Both the position numbers and the translations under genes were made by a program. Positions 42,406-54,352 of a stretch of DNA of 64,000 bases are shown piece after piece. Numbering within the stretch: the stretch's first letter is position 1; the number at the start of each line of letters is the position of its first letter. The DNA comes from Phialocephala subalpina (taxonomy: Eukaryota; Ascomycota; Leotiomycetes; Helotiales; Mollisiaceae). The notes under the pieces are model-generated. The model did not search any database and had not been told where the DNA came from. It saw only the letters and a program-made list of their open reading frames with translations. The stretch lies in the NCBI GenBank assembly GCA_900073065.1, contig FJOG01000018.1, positions 389,592 through 453,591 on the forward strand, read 5' to 3'.

Positions 42406-42920
42406 CAGCGTAACCAAAATTAATCTAATGACTTGAGTATAATCTAGAGTGTATAGATTAGATTAGATTAGATTATAAGTAGCCAAATTCCAAATAATCT
42501 AGAGTTTTGATTAGATTATCCTTTGATTATACTCTGGATTATTTAGATTATCCATATAATACTTATAAAATAAAAGTTTTTAAATTACTTCTAATTAACT
42601 TTTGCTATATTATAAATTATAATAGAGCATGTATTACATATATTGTCTAAGGATGGGAGCAGAGCTCCCTTATATGCAGCCTATATAAAGCAGGAGGCTA
42701 AGAGGCACGTGGTTTAATACCACGTGATCCCAGCCTTAAGAGATGAGGCTAAACCTCATTCTAATACTTTTGGTAGAAGGCACGTAATACTCTAATAACT
42801 CGAGTATACTCTAAATTATTAGATTAGATTTAGATTAGATTTTGAGTAGACTATATTTCATTAGATTAGATTTAGAGTAACGGAGTATAATCTAATCTAA
42901 TCTAATCAATATTCACGCTG
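42406..42920. mobile_element. Non-autonomous hAT-like element (MITE), 515 bp, nested in the retroelement
   Basis: The element starts CAGCGTAACC at 42406 and ends ACGCTG at 42920; the reverse complement of the right end is CAGCGTGAAT, so the terminal inverted repeat begins CAGCGT. The target copy TACTCTCC is duplicated exactly on both sides (42398-42405 and 42921-42928), an 8-bp duplication as produced by hAT transposases. Removing the element and one copy restores the RNase H frame (DGRVGAAAW). Inside are many GATTA/TAATC subterminal repeats, a CACGTGGTTTAATACCACGTG palindrome near 42704-42724, and no ORF. AT content is very high. Confidence 0.82.
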
Positions 42921-43048
42921 TACTCTCCCATCGATGTCGCTGCCGTCTGTGAAGACTTTCATGTGAGTGTATCTTGTGTCTTGGCAGATCTCATCGTGCT
43001 CTTTGACCGCTGTCTCCGCATCCGGGGCGATTCTGATGTTGGGGGGAT

Positions 43049-43255
43049 TCACCATGGTTCTACTACGATCGGGACCTTTTTCTCGATTCTATTGTGGGCA
43101 TATGGGCCAGAGGTGAAAAGATTGCAGTGAAAGATTGGATGTATGTGCATAAGCTCAGCCGACGGTTTCAGAGCCCAACCAAGCCACATTTCAAGATGAC
43201 CAATAATCTTGAGATTCGGTAAGACCCGTGCAGCCACAAAAATTCGATCGACCAA
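43049..43255 (-). mobile_element. Ty3/gypsy integrase C-terminal scrap
   Basis: A 68-codon frame reads KIIGHLEMWLGWALKPSAEL then MHIHPIFHCNLFTSGPYAHN and IEKKVPIVVEPW. This resembles the end of Ty3-type integrases (..IHPVFHVSLL..Y......PPPVVVE). It is short and altered, so it is a relic; it abuts the 5' end of the non-LTR fragment. Confidence 0.4.
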
Positions 43256-43644
43256 TCATACTGCTGATACTTCACGCCACTTTTTGCGAAACAACCAATT
43301 GTAAAGAGATTTGCGCCACAATTTTTATAAATGTCGATTACGACTGACGTGGCAGAAGCAGAGCCTCATTCTTTCAACCTTAATTCGGTAATCAAACGAA
43401 GGGGCACAACAACACACAGAGCCACGTATTTCACCACCGGACGATGCGGCTTCCTCCCCTTGGTCGCGATGCGTTGTGATGCCAAGGCCCCTGATGAACA
43501 GCAAGCTAAGGAGTCTGCTAAGGCGGAAGCCACTGGAGCATCTAAAAAATCCTTATCGCGCCTTGACGGTGATGGATCGGATTTCTCTGATCGCTCTAGG
43601 CTAGTTATTATTCCCTGGAGATACTTTGTGTTCTAGCTAACCCC

Positions 43645-45000
43645 ATGTCCAGCAAACGTCGAACCCATCTTACCAAGCTCTACAAATGTTTAGAACCAGA
43701 CTGTGTCAAGCGTTTCGCCCAACAGCAGAATCTCGATCGACATATCGAAAGAGAGCATCGTGCTGTCCCGACAAAATACTGTCACTGTACGGTGGATGGT
43801 TGCAAATACGCGAGCACAGGGGAATGGCGGAAGTCCTTTTTGAGAGCAGATCAAGCCAAGGAACACATTAAAGAGTACGGGCATTACGGACCTCATTCCG
43901 CAAATGTCAGGCCGAGACGCGCCGAAAATACGTTACCACCGGGACATTCGATAACCATATACCTTGAAGAATGGACTGCTTTGGATGAAGACAGAAGTTC
44001 GCAACACCAAAGGACAATTCAGTCATACGAATATGACTCCTCGAAAACAAAGCTTTGGCATGAGGATAACACTGGAGACCAGTTTTGCCGGGAGGAATTT
44101 GACGGATGCCTTGATGGTCTATCATGCCAGGAAACCGATTGCTACTATCACTCATGCCCCCCAGAAGGTCTCGAAAGGGTCTTTTTCAAGACGGAAAAAG
44201 GTTTGCAAGAACACTCTCGTCGAGCTCATGAACCACCTGGGGACACAGCCTCGGATTTGGCACCTCGGCAAACCATTCACTATCAAATTTACGAGAGCAA
44301 GCAACCAGATAGTACTACGGGCCTCGAAAACTTCAATCAAACTCCTTGGGGGTCAGGAATAGAATACCCAAATGAACTAGATTCATATGATCAAATCTTT
44401 CGAGCTCCGGATTGGACGAATGAGGCATTTACACACGAACCACTAGACCCGGCAGTATCATTAGATTGGGGGGAGTTATTCGCCGCCGAGCCTCGCGTTG
44501 CGACTGCTCCGCAACCTGCTGCACGCGAATTGAGCTCTTCATTCGACTGCCTGCCGCGGTCATCAAATGGCAAAGACCAAAACCTACATCTCGATGTTAA
44601 CATCCAAGACCAAACAACCGTTTCCACTTGGAATCCAATCGTTTCGACTTTTGATTTTGAGATGGCTTATCCATTGGATAGCTTTATCTCCTCCCCGTTG
44701 TTGACAACTCTCTTTTCTCCCACGTTGACAACTATCTTCCTCAGCCTACCACTTCCTATTCAGCTACAAACGTTACCACATCAATTCCACAGAACATCTC
44801 ACAGCAACGCTTCAAATGTTACAGCTGTGAACAATCATTTGCTCGCGCCACTGATAGGGAACGTCACAAGAGAGATGTACACGATGATCCCAAATACAGC
44901 TGTCCCTTTCCAGGATGTGAACGGACTGGCAAAAGAGGATTTTCGAGGCGGGATAAATTAAACCGGCACCAACAACGGCACAAAATTCTTGACTTTTAAG
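43645..45000 (+). CDS. C2H2 zinc-finger protein, with one-base frameshift
   Basis: ATG at 43645 (MSSKRRTHLTKLYKCLEPDC). N-terminal fingers: CLEPDCVKRFAQQQNLDRHI..EH and CTVDGCKYAS...FLRADQAKEHI..GH; further Cys/His pairs lie in the middle (GLSCQETDCYYHSCPPEG, LQEHSRRAH). An acidic, Ser/Pro-rich middle follows. In a +2 frame from about 44700 the protein goes on DNSLFSHVDNYLPQPTTSYS and ends with two good fingers (CYSCEQSFARATDRERHKRDVH and CPFPGCERTGKRGFSRRDKL) and a stop at 44998-45000. The switch lies at a CCCC run (44693-44696); five C would join the frames. Likely a nuclear DNA-binding protein. The ORF 43331-43636 just upstream is unrecognised. Confidence 0.75.
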
Positions 45001-46428
45001 ATGTCTAGTGAAACTTCTCACGACTATTCACGTTGAGGTTCACTTGGAGATGGGGTATTTGATGCTACGACCGCGAAAGGTTTTTATCTCAAACTCTGTG
45101 TTGCGGAAGCATTACTGAGGCTAACCCAAATGAATTAGGTAAATAACGCCATTCCAGACACTCGACGCGGGTGTCCCCTATACTTCTGTTGTAAATGGAT
45201 ACGCGCCCGTGGGATCGCATCCATGATCGGTTCTTATTCTCTCTTCCGAGCCCCTCCCGTTACCACAATTCCATACTCACGTACATATGATGACTCGGAC
45301 TGATTCGACGACCAGGCTCTTCAGATTTTGTTGTCCCATATGATAGGTTCAGGAGGAATCAGGAGTGTCAACGCGGACTCCCGTGGAATCAAGTGTTAGC
45401 CGTTCTTGCAATGATTCGGGTTTCATGCTTTCCAGAATTATGTAACGAGACTTAGAAATGAGTCTTCATGCATGGACCTGGATCGTGTATACTTTCCTGC
45501 AGCTGTATTGTCTAGCTAGAGCTGGGCTTGTAACTCTTTAATTTCTTCTTCCTCCTCCCCCTCTTCTTCTACCTAATCCACGATCAAAAGCATGTCATCT
45601 CAAAGCGTCCAAGTATTTGTTTGCTGGAGACGTCCACTTCTCAAGGTCTTTACTACAAACCATCCACTCCACTGCTCCACGAGTACCACCTCAAAGCAAC
45701 CAAGGCCTGCCAAAACAGTAAGTGATTGAGCCTCAAGCCTGAGTCGTTTACAGCTGACGCTCACTGAAGAGACGCTGCAATTTGCGGCGCGATTGCACGC
45801 AACAACCAACCATCCACCCAAACATCCCCGCCACCCAACAACACCATCCAACAATAACAACAACACCACCCAACATCAACACCACCAATGAGACAAGTTG
45901 GCAGGAGGAGCAAGGCTGGCACGCAGGAAGATAGAAGCAAGACATAGCGGTGCAGATGGCAAAGAAGTGAGAGTAGCTAAGGTATAAGCCCTTACGTACT
46001 CAAGCCTTTCACGAGAGGTTCTCTCAGGAAATTCGGATGTGACATACTCAAGTCTAAAAGTCGGACTTCAAGGAAGCGGAAGAATGATTTGGAACAAAGA
46101 ATTGTGGGCAAGTCATTCTTGGGAGGGTTCGTAGACTACCACCGCTCTTACAAACTTGTATTTAAAAAGACCAAAAAAAATGAAAGAAAATTGGAAAAAT
46201 TAGACATCATTCCAGTAGTCCAGAAAAGGCGATTACCAGAGGATACTTGGAATCCAAGTTGGAAAAACAGTAAGCCAGAGAGGAATGGCACATTTGGACT
46301 AGCAGTTGAAGCAACGCAAGGCACTGGGGAAGAGCTTGCATTCTGCAGATACAGTAAAGCCATCTTGATGATTTCAAAGTATCGCACCCAGTGGAGCCAG
46401 AGCTTTCTTCAACCTAAGCAGACGTCAA
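45001..46428. other. Intergenic, no supported gene
   Basis: 1.4 kb. A CAACA/CCACC-rich low-complexity stretch lies at about 45800-45890 (Thr/Asn or Val/Gly codons depending on strand). The plus-strand ORF at 46089-46457 overlaps the aminotransferase 3' end and is not supported. Confidence 0.4.
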
Positions 46429-47931
46429 TTAAGTTTTTTTTGGGGGTGGGGTCATGACTAACCTGTCAATGCCAAACCTCAACTCTGATTCAGGCACAGC
46501 AAATGTGATTCTAAACCATCCAGGCTCTTCGCTCACAAAAACCTCACCAGTTGCCAACCAGACCCCGCACTCCAGCATCTTATCCGCAATGATCCTTTCA
46601 CCAGCTATCGTCTTTTCTTTCAAAAAAGCCCTCAAACCTATCCAGATAAATGGTCCGCAATTCGATGATATGTATGGGATATTCACTTCTGCGAGGATGC
46701 TTGTGCAGAGATCAGAAGCTATGCTTAGCCTGGATTGCATGGTGGAAAAATAGGAGTCAAGGAAAGACTGGTCAAGGAGGATGGAAGTCCATGCTTGTTG
46801 GGAGAGGGACGAGGACTAGGAGAATTTCGCCAGGGAGGAGATTGCTTCGTGGAGGCCTGGGTTGTGCTGTGAGATGAGAGCTCCGATCCGAAGGCCGTTT
46901 GCGCAGAAATCCTGGTTTTGTTAGTATTTGATAAGGGGAAGCAAGAAGGAATAGGGAGGAGAAAGGGGAACTCGCTTTAGACATGCCGTAAACCATATGT
47001 ACAAGACTCGGATCGATGATTTGCTCATAAGCCAAGGAGAGGATTGAGAGGAATGGTTGCGGGTTTGGGTTGGACTTTGTGGGGAAGATGCTGTGGGCGT
47101 AGATCTCGTCGCTGCAATGTTCTATTTTAGTGAAAGCCCGAGAATGCCCAGGTGGGTGGGAGAATCACTCACCTGATAAGATGAATCTTATACTTCTCAC
47201 ACAGCCTCAGATATCCCACCAGAACCTCCCTCTCATAACACGTGCCCAACGGATTCTGCCGATTACTGAGCAGTAACCCTTTCACCTCGACCCCCTCCTC
47301 CCTCGCATTAAGTAAGGCCTCCTCATGTCTCCCCACCGCCTCCAGACTCTCAACCCCAACGCCCTTCATCGGCACAGGGACTACCTTTACCCCAGCCCTG
47401 TCTTCAAAATCCCCAAGAAATCCTGCATAAATTGGCTGAGCAATCAACACCCCCTCTCCAGGCTCAGCTATACAGAACGCCAACGCATCAATGGCTGAAC
47501 AGACACCATTCAAGATCGCGATATGCTCACTCTTCACTGGGTCATTGGGTTCAGGTTTCCAGGTGTTGTTGATGAAGCTTGCCAATGCTGAGTGGAGAGA
47601 AGGGGAGCCGGTGGGACCGTCGTTGTAGGTTAGCACTGTGGATGTTTAGCGAGAAGTAAAGGGATGGACATGGGAGACAGGGGTCGCACTGTGAGATGTT
47701 ACGGAAACGTGGGAGGTGATGTAGGCTGATAGTTCGGGATGCCTGGAATGTTGTTAGTTGGGGCGGGGAGGAGGGAGGGAAATGGTACATGAGTTTGTTT
47801 TCTGCCAACCCCATCTGAAAGATGCCATTTGGATTTGTTTCGGAGTAGGGGTTTGAGAAAACTCGATTCGTGAACTCTCGTTGGTAGGAGGGCTTCATGT
47901 TTGCCCGCACTCGCGAAGAGAGCTGAGCCAT
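46429..47931 (-). CDS. ACC-synthase-like class I/II aminotransferase with an in-frame stop
   Basis: Five exons: 47931-47789, 47742-47690, 47635-47173, 47111-46976 and 46911-46429, coding for 425 positions. PLP fold-type I motifs: MGLAENKLM at the exon 1 end, MLTYNDGPTGSPSLHSALAS, NGVCSAIDALAFCIAEPGEG, LSNRQNPLGTCYEREVL, SDEIYAHSIFP, and VYGMSK/DFCANGLRIGAL where Lys265 binds PLP. Intron 4 sits directly after this lysine and must have a GC donor (AAA/GCGAGT). At 46816-46818 there is a TAG where relatives have Trp (LAKFS-stop-SSSLSQQAW). With this stop the enzyme loses its last 130 residues, so the allele is probably inactive or misread. Substrate unknown; fungal relatives are often in biosynthetic pathways. 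Confidence 0.85.
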
Positions 47932-48329
47932 CTTGTATCAAAGTAGTACAAAAGAGTCAAAGATTTTTTGATAGAAACTTGAGGTAGGAAAACTACTACT
48001 GAATCTGAGTTGGTAAGTGGGGCTGAAGTGATGGTGAACTTGGCTAAGAGCGAAAATGGGGACCAATACACTGTCTATGATAAGACCCATGACTCGACAG
48101 AGCTAATAACTTGATTGGCTGTCCAAGTGGATCAGCCTAAAGAAGAAAATTCAAGTGGACTCCGAGAATGGCTGCAACGTCGAGGTGAGATGAGTGAATT
48201 CAAACAATCGAAAAGAGTCGACTTATCTGAGGTATCTTGACGAAGACATTCCCTTTACCCTTCGAAGCCTCATAACTGCACATTCTGATTAAGTGCATGC
48301 TTCGACATCTCGATCGTTTAAGGCAAGTC
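47932..48329. other. Intergenic between aminotransferase promoter and beta-galactosidase 3' end
   Basis: About 400 bp. No gene or clear signal was seen. Confidence 0.35.
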
Positions 48330-51300
48330 TCAAAATGCGTTCTTCCTCTCTGTCCATTTCGGACTTTCCACCAGTGACGGCTTGCTGTAGCCAGACTTGA
48401 TGATTGCTTGCGGCACAAGTGCGAAGCCTCCAACCTTCGCTCCATCAGCGTCAAGACTCCACAGCGTCAGTGAGACATCGTTCCTCCCATTGTAGTTGAG
48501 AATGCCTTCCGGCACCGGGAATGCTGTTTGAGGCCCAAGGTTGTTCACTAATATCGGGAATCAGCAGGGTTCTCAATGTCCAGTAACGCCAAGTACACTT
48601 ACCATACTTCCCAAACTGCCACCCATTAACAAACAACTGCACCCTATAATTCCCTTCCGTCCCTTCACCGCCACTCCTCGTCCCATTAAACACAAAACTC
48701 AACGGTACATCCCAGCCGTCCGGCATGTTAAGCTCAAAACTCGTCGTAAAGAACCCCACGCCCGCTCCATCAACACCATCAGTCACCGGACTCCTATTCT
48801 CCCAACCTTGGGTTGGAGGAGAAGGTAAATGCCACCCCATCCTCTCCGCATACATGGCACCTTCGTTTCTTGGTCCTCGAGCAAGATCGGGATATTGTTC
48901 TCCTCCTAGGTTACCTGTGATTTTCCATTGGGCGTCTGCTAGATTCGAGTGGCCTGATAGGGCGAAATAGGTAAGGCCTCGGGGGTATTTGATAGCGTCT
49001 GTTCCTGGGGCTTCTTCGTCTTGTCCCATGTGGTCGATCAAGATCGTAAAGACGTATTTCTCTCGAAGTTGAAGGGATGGGAGAGTAAAGTTCTGGGCCC
49101 AAGTTTGGTTTGCTCCACTTCCTGCCCAACTTCCGAGAAATGTGCTGTTGAGCCAGACGGAGTAGCCGAAACCTACACCACCTGTGATGTTCACGAGGAA
49201 GTTAGACTCCTTACCATTTGAGGTGAAATGGCCTCGGTAGATGAGTGACCCAGTATGGAAGCCGTAGTCTGAGGCGTAGAGCGAGGTAGGTGTACGTTTT
49301 CCCCAGGGATTGGTGGTCGTTGTGTGAGAGCAGTTTATCCAGAGTGAGTCATCGTACATGGGGGAGAGTTCGGGGAGGGAGTCGTGATATTTCCATTCGC
49401 AGCTTGAGGTTGAGAAATCGGGTAGAGTGGTCTTAGGAGGTTCGAAGCCGACAGTGGCGACGAGGTTTCCTGAGGAGGATTTGGTGGTGTGGAGGGGATT
49501 GCTGTTGAAGGTAATTGAGGTCAGAGAATCGGATGGAGCTGCGATGACTTCTAGAGTTGTCGTGCAGTTGACGTCGCCAGTCAGGTGCAGATTGTGGCCG
49601 TCGATTGATACACTGCGAAGCAGATTGCCAGCTTTGATGATGACCATGGATTTCGAGATAGAGCTGTAATTGCTAATGGGCACTGCGGCGGGTAACTCGA
49701 GAGGCCAGATATCGTATGCTTCGTTTCGCCAGAGCAGGTAGACTGTCAAGTCACCGATAGTGACGACTTGACGAGCTGCCGTGACTTCCCAATTTATGAC
49801 CCAAGACGATCCTATTTTGGTGACTGTGGCAGCACAGCCACTGGAAAGCTTGGGCTTGCCAACGCTTATGGGGATTGCAAATTCATGAGTTTCATTTAGT
49901 CCACCATATAGAATAAGCACACGTCCCGATCCCGAAGTCTTGATCCAAGTGTAGATATCAGCTGTAGAGTAGATCAAGTTGATTCCACCAACATCGTAGT
50001 CCGTGACATGAATCTTCGAGTCTCGCCCGATCATCGAGAGCGTCCCGCTTAATTGTGGAATCGTGACATTTCCTATGCTGGTCGAAACCGTCAAACTATA
50101 CGAGGCATTGCCCGTGCACGTAAAGTCGGCATGTCTCGCAACGTAGAAATTCGTTTTCATTCCATTCCCCCATAGCGGTGTGACAGCAATGGCTGGGGTT
50201 GAGACGAATGATCCGTTCCCAACATTTCCAGCAGTGGCAGTCAAGTATGCTGGAGATACTTTAAAGAAGTTTGCTTGAAGTTTCATCTCACTGTACTTCT
50301 CACGCCATATCTGACGATCTTCCGTTATCGAGGCCCCGTAATCGTATGACGTGTAGCCGCCATGGTAGCCCAAGTTGCCCCAGTTTGTGCCACCATAGAT
50401 CTCAAAATAATTAGCGGCAATATGTGATTGAGGGGGAGGAAGATTTACCATGTAGGTATTGAAAATAGTCACTCCGAAGCTGTAGTTGTTCTTGAAGAGA
50501 ACCCTGATGCCTTCGTTATTTACCAAAATGGCGCACATATCTTCGCCTACTCCTCCCCTGACAAAAGGTCAACTGAAGCTCGTGGACAAAATGATGTATG
50601 ACTTTACCATCCGTCGCCCGATCCTCCTTCGAACTCCATGATAGTGAACGGTGTCGAAGGACTGAAAGCCGTGTGATTAGTCTGCCACCCGGTCGGAAAT
50701 CTGTACGTAGGCCAAACATAAGGATGAGCACAATCATAACGAAACGGATAAGCATCAATCCCATAAATATCCACAGCACCCAACCCACTCCCAGCAGCGA
50801 AGTAACCCTTATTCTCATTATCATTAACAGCGAAGGGTACAACAATACCAGCATCCCTCAATCGGTCTTCAGTGAAAGCCATCAATTGTCTGTTGAACTG
50901 TTCCGGGAACTGCGTGAATGATTCTCCTGGCCAGGTTGAGTATTCATTTTCTGGCTGGACCATGATCACGGGTCCTCCGTTGGTGATTTGGGCGTCGGCG
51001 ATGATTTTACCGATGATAGAGAGATAATTGACTGTTGCGTTCAGGTAGTCGGGAGCAGTGGATCTCAATGTTCCGTTAAGTCTGAGAGCCCAGCCTGGCA
51101 TGCCACCGGCTGCAGTCTCTGCGTTGATATACTGTTGTTGATCAGCTGCTATCATCTACGTAAGTGATGGGTTGTGACTCACAGGTCCCGGACGAGCAAT
51201 GAGGTAAATGCCGGCTTCACTAGCAGCTGAGAAGAACTGATCCAGAGACCAGACACCATCTGTCACCACCTCACCAGGATTGCCCTCGAGCAGCCCCCAA

Positions 51301-51628
51301 TCTGTGTAAAAGGAGACTCCGGTGAAGCCCATAGCTTTGATCTTCTGAAAGACATCCAGCCATAGTCCTGGTGAAGGAAGGCGAAATGGGTGAAATTCGC
51401 CTGAGTAGATCATCACACGCTCTCCGCGGACGATTAGGGAATGTTGGTCCCATGTTACCTAGCATAGATGTCAGTGGAATTTCTGTCACCCACAAAGGTG
51501 CTACTCGCCAAGTCTTGTAATAGCTGTCGCTTATAATTAGGTAGCAAGGAATTGGGACTGTGATGTACGATCGAGGCATGGCAAAACCAAGCTCGTACAA
51601 GGGCCAAAACCAACAGAAAAAGTAACAT
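48330..51628 (-). CDS. Secreted GH35 beta-galactosidase
   Basis: Five exons, 51628-51509, 51458-51183, 51131-50608, 50557-48603 and 48547-48330, give 1030 residues, typical for fungal LacA-type enzymes. The start [19 protein letters not shown] is a signal peptide. The catalytic TIM barrel begins [20 protein letters not shown]; the acid/base Glu195 is in QPENEYS and the nucleophile Glu298 in [27 protein letters not shown] closes the barrel. Beta-rich domains with many Asn-X-Ser/Thr sites follow, ending [20 protein letters not shown]. It removes terminal beta-galactose from plant polysaccharides outside the cell. Intron 1 needs a GC donor (TTG/GCGAGT, CTGAC branch site) to give QLLQDLVTWDQ. Confidence 0.95.
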
Positions 51629-52564
51629 CTTGAATAGAACACAATGTTTACACAGGAAATCCGAGAGAAGCTATTTCGTGAACATGGCTTTCAACATAAT
51701 GTCTGTAGCTCCCAACGGCCGACCATCGTCGGTAAATTACCCGGCTCCATGGATGTGGAGTCAGTTGAAGTTACTGACTTCAGCGGAAATTTTGTTCAGG
51801 CTGAATAGAACCGTCCCTCGCCAAGAGACAAGATGCAGGTACATGAGTGCGCTCCAATCATGTCCTTCCGAGGAGAAAGTTAATTCACGAGTAAGGCAAA
51901 GAGATGCAATCCCGGGTCATATTCAACCGAACTGTCGATCACATCATTTTTATGAGACTGATTCTAAAGCCTCAACTCACTCGAGCGCTATGTTTATAAA
52001 CGGGCATCAAAACAAAGACTCAATCTGAATACAGCAGCTTTGCCTAGATGGCGACGAAGACAAGATAGTACTGTGGGGTCTAATGTAGCTTCGGGAAAAT
52101 ACCCGATCTTCGAAACTTGCCTTGATATCGTGGACTCGAGCATGTAAGGACGGAACAATTAAGACGCGACGAGGGAAAGGTGTGGATTTGAGGATAAAAG
52201 ACAGTGTGGGGTCATATGATTGCGGGGTAATAGATCAACGACGCTAGCCCCCTCATGAGGATAAAGCCACGATCATAATCATGGAAACGAGTCAGAAAGC
52301 GGGATAGAAAGAACTAACGTTGAGTCATTGAACGCAAGCGCGACGGGATAGCATGAGTCGTTGGTAAGGGAAGCGCTCCTTGACAGGAACGGTTGAAACC
52401 AAAGCAGAAGTGTATAAAACTCAAAGAAAGATATCTCCAGGGTACGCTTCGTGAGCAAAGTTGCTGCACCATTTGGGATTCATTGCTTGGCCGAGAATTT
52501 TGACATTATTTTCATATCAAGACTGTGGTATTGTACACATCCCAGCGCCTCTAATAGTATCCAT
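51629..52564. other. Intergenic, no supported gene
   Basis: About 940 bp between the beta-galactosidase promoter and the CCT8 3' end. A plus-strand ORF (51630-52028) has no recognisable product. Confidence 0.4.
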
Positions 52565-54352
52565 CTAATCTTCATCCCAGTTCTGTAATGTGTTAGCAGG
52601 ATCCGAGAATGCAAATATTGAAAACCTACAGGATTTGGTCCTGGAGGCTTGGGACCGCCAGCTTGTCGTGCAACAATGATCTGATCAACCGAAAGTACAG
52701 TCCTAGCAGCCTCGGTAGCAAGCTTGATAGCCCAGCTCTTCGAGATCATGAGATCTAAAATTCCCACCTTCTTGGCATCAAGAGTTCCAGTGTTGTCCTC
52801 GTTCTAGAAATGTTAGCAGGGATCATTGGATAGACAAGAACCATTTACCTCAATGTCAACACCAGTGGTCCAGTCAGCTTTCTTAGAATGAGCAGTGTAG
52901 AGCCTACTCAACACCTCGGTAGCATCAATTCCTGCACTTTCTGCCAAAGTTCTTGGAATGACCTCAAATGCTTCGCCATACTTTCGGATCGAGTACTGTG
53001 CGAGTCCAGGAGTCTTGTCACCGAAAGCCTGTATCCTCTCTACCAATTGCATCTCTGTGGCTCCAGCACCAGGCACCAGTCGAGGATCTCTTGTGACAGC
53101 CTTGATAACATTGACTCCATCATCCACAGCGCGCTCGATATCGTCTAGGTGGTTCTGCGTAGCTCCTCGAATGACAAGGGTAGCTGTTCTCGTCTGCTCA
53201 TTCTCTTGTCTGAACACTGTGACTCGATCGCCACCAATCTCAAGGGTTTCGACAACGTCAACACTTCCCATCTCGTCTGGCATCGGTGCTCCCAGTCTAG
53301 CTAATGGTGTAGCACCAACAACTCTGCATAATCTTCGGAGCTCGAACTTGCTGAGAATTCGGATGACCAAGATACCAAAGCGGTTGAGGTAATGCATAGC
53401 GAGCTCGCCAACAGTCGAACCGGCCACAACAACCCGCAGACCTGAGTCGTACAGCTCCTTGATATGTGTCTCCAACTGGCTCTCCTCGCCCTTCGTAAAA
53501 TCCAGCATCTCCTTCGCATTGTGTAACAGAACGGTTCCTTTCGTCTCGGTCTGGCTGATATCTATTGGACATGAGTACACACCAACCTTCGCTCTTGTTG
53601 CCTTCTTGACGGATCCGTCAGGTTCTCTTCCAAAAACCATGCCCTTAACGACTCGGCTCTGCTCCAAACTGCCTCCCATGATCTTGACGACGCGGATATT
53701 ATCCACATTGAAGTTTATCGGGTTCTTAGGAAGGACAGCAAGAACAGCTTCAGAGACCATATCAGCTAGGATATCTTCGTTGCCGCTTTGCTTGCTTGCA
53801 ATGACTGTGCGGATGGCCTTGCTGAGTTCTGCCTGAGATCGAATATCCTCCACCTTATCGACAGCCAGATTCTCAAGCTCCTCCAGAGCAAACTTTTGAG
53901 CGAGCTCGTAACCTCGAATGATATCACTGGTCTTCAGACCCATTCGCAAAAGATCCTCAGCTTTCTTCAACAGCTCTCCTGCCAAGACAATGACCAAATT
54001 TGTAGCATCTCCCATCTCTGCTTCCTGCTGTTGACTTGCCATAACAAGAAGCTTTGCTGCTGGGTGTACGACATCGAGTTCGCGGAGAATAGTGGCGGCA
54101 TCAGATGTTAGGATCATCTTTTGCAAGTGGTTGATCACGATTTTATTGCGTCCATAGGGACCCAGAGAGGTTTGGACGGTTGAGGCAATCGTACGGCAAG
54201 CATCGATATTGCGTAGAACAGCTCCATCTTCAGAGTCGTAGCTATAGCAGATCAGTAGTTGATTTTTCTCAAATTAAAACAGGAAAAGCATACTTGTTAT
54301 AACCCTGCTTGAAGAGGTTGGAGTTTGGTGCGTTCGGGATATTGAGAGACAT
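52565..54352 (-). CDS. CCT8: Chaperonin TRiC/CCT subunit theta
   Basis: Four exons, 54352-54294, 54241-52849, 52803-52630 and 52582-52565 (18 nt), give 547 residues. It is a group II chaperonin subunit that folds actin, tubulin and other proteins in the cytosol. Visible: MSLNIPNAPNSNLFKQGYN, TSLGPYGRNKIVINHLQKM, the ATP site EMGDATNLVIVLAGELL, the apical-domain segment VGVYSCPIDISQTETKGT, GATPLARLGAPMPDEMGSVD, and DDGVNVIKAVTRDPRLVPGA with GATE. The C-terminus PPGPNPNWDED, needing the tiny last exon, is diagnostic of theta. The gene is head-to-head with the INO80-F/HMG gene. Confidence 0.96.

Larger units (their letters stand above)
41219..43050 (-). mobile_element. 5'-truncated non-LTR retrotransposon (Tad1/I-like), RNase H and zinc-knuckle end
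   Basis: The minus strand encodes the C-terminus of a reverse-transcriptase ORF. Part one (about 43050-42929) reads YTHMKVFTDGSDIDGRV; after the nested element, part two (from 42405) reads GAAAWEPDRKWKYQ, QFTVYGAELIGIWIALDMG, KLTIFTDNQAFIISLA and IRWIPAHVGVPKNE. These are the D, E, D and H blocks of RNase H. Further on come WCGCNQAYQIVRHIIKDCEY, the C-terminal CCHC-type knuckle typical of Tad1/I elements, and the end at 41581. Internal stops (after ...LRKIH and after ...LAKQATG) show that it is dead. No reverse-transcriptase domain remains. Confidence 0.8.

Noticed and set aside
42455..42906. GATTA/TAATC arrays as telomere-like or centromere-like repeats
   Set aside because: They are confined to a 515-bp element with target duplication and differ from the fungal TTAGGG repeat; subterminal transposon motifs explain them better.
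43331..43636. 101-codon ORF before the zinc-finger gene
   Set aside because: Starts with ATG but has no recognisable features; could be a 5' extension or chance. Mentioned only in the zinc-finger entry.
45600..45945. Val/Gly/Leu-rich ORFs on the minus strand
   Set aside because: Translation of a CAACA/CCACC low-complexity tract.
46089..46457. 122-codon plus-strand ORF
   Set aside because: Overlaps the aminotransferase end, Lys-rich and random-looking.
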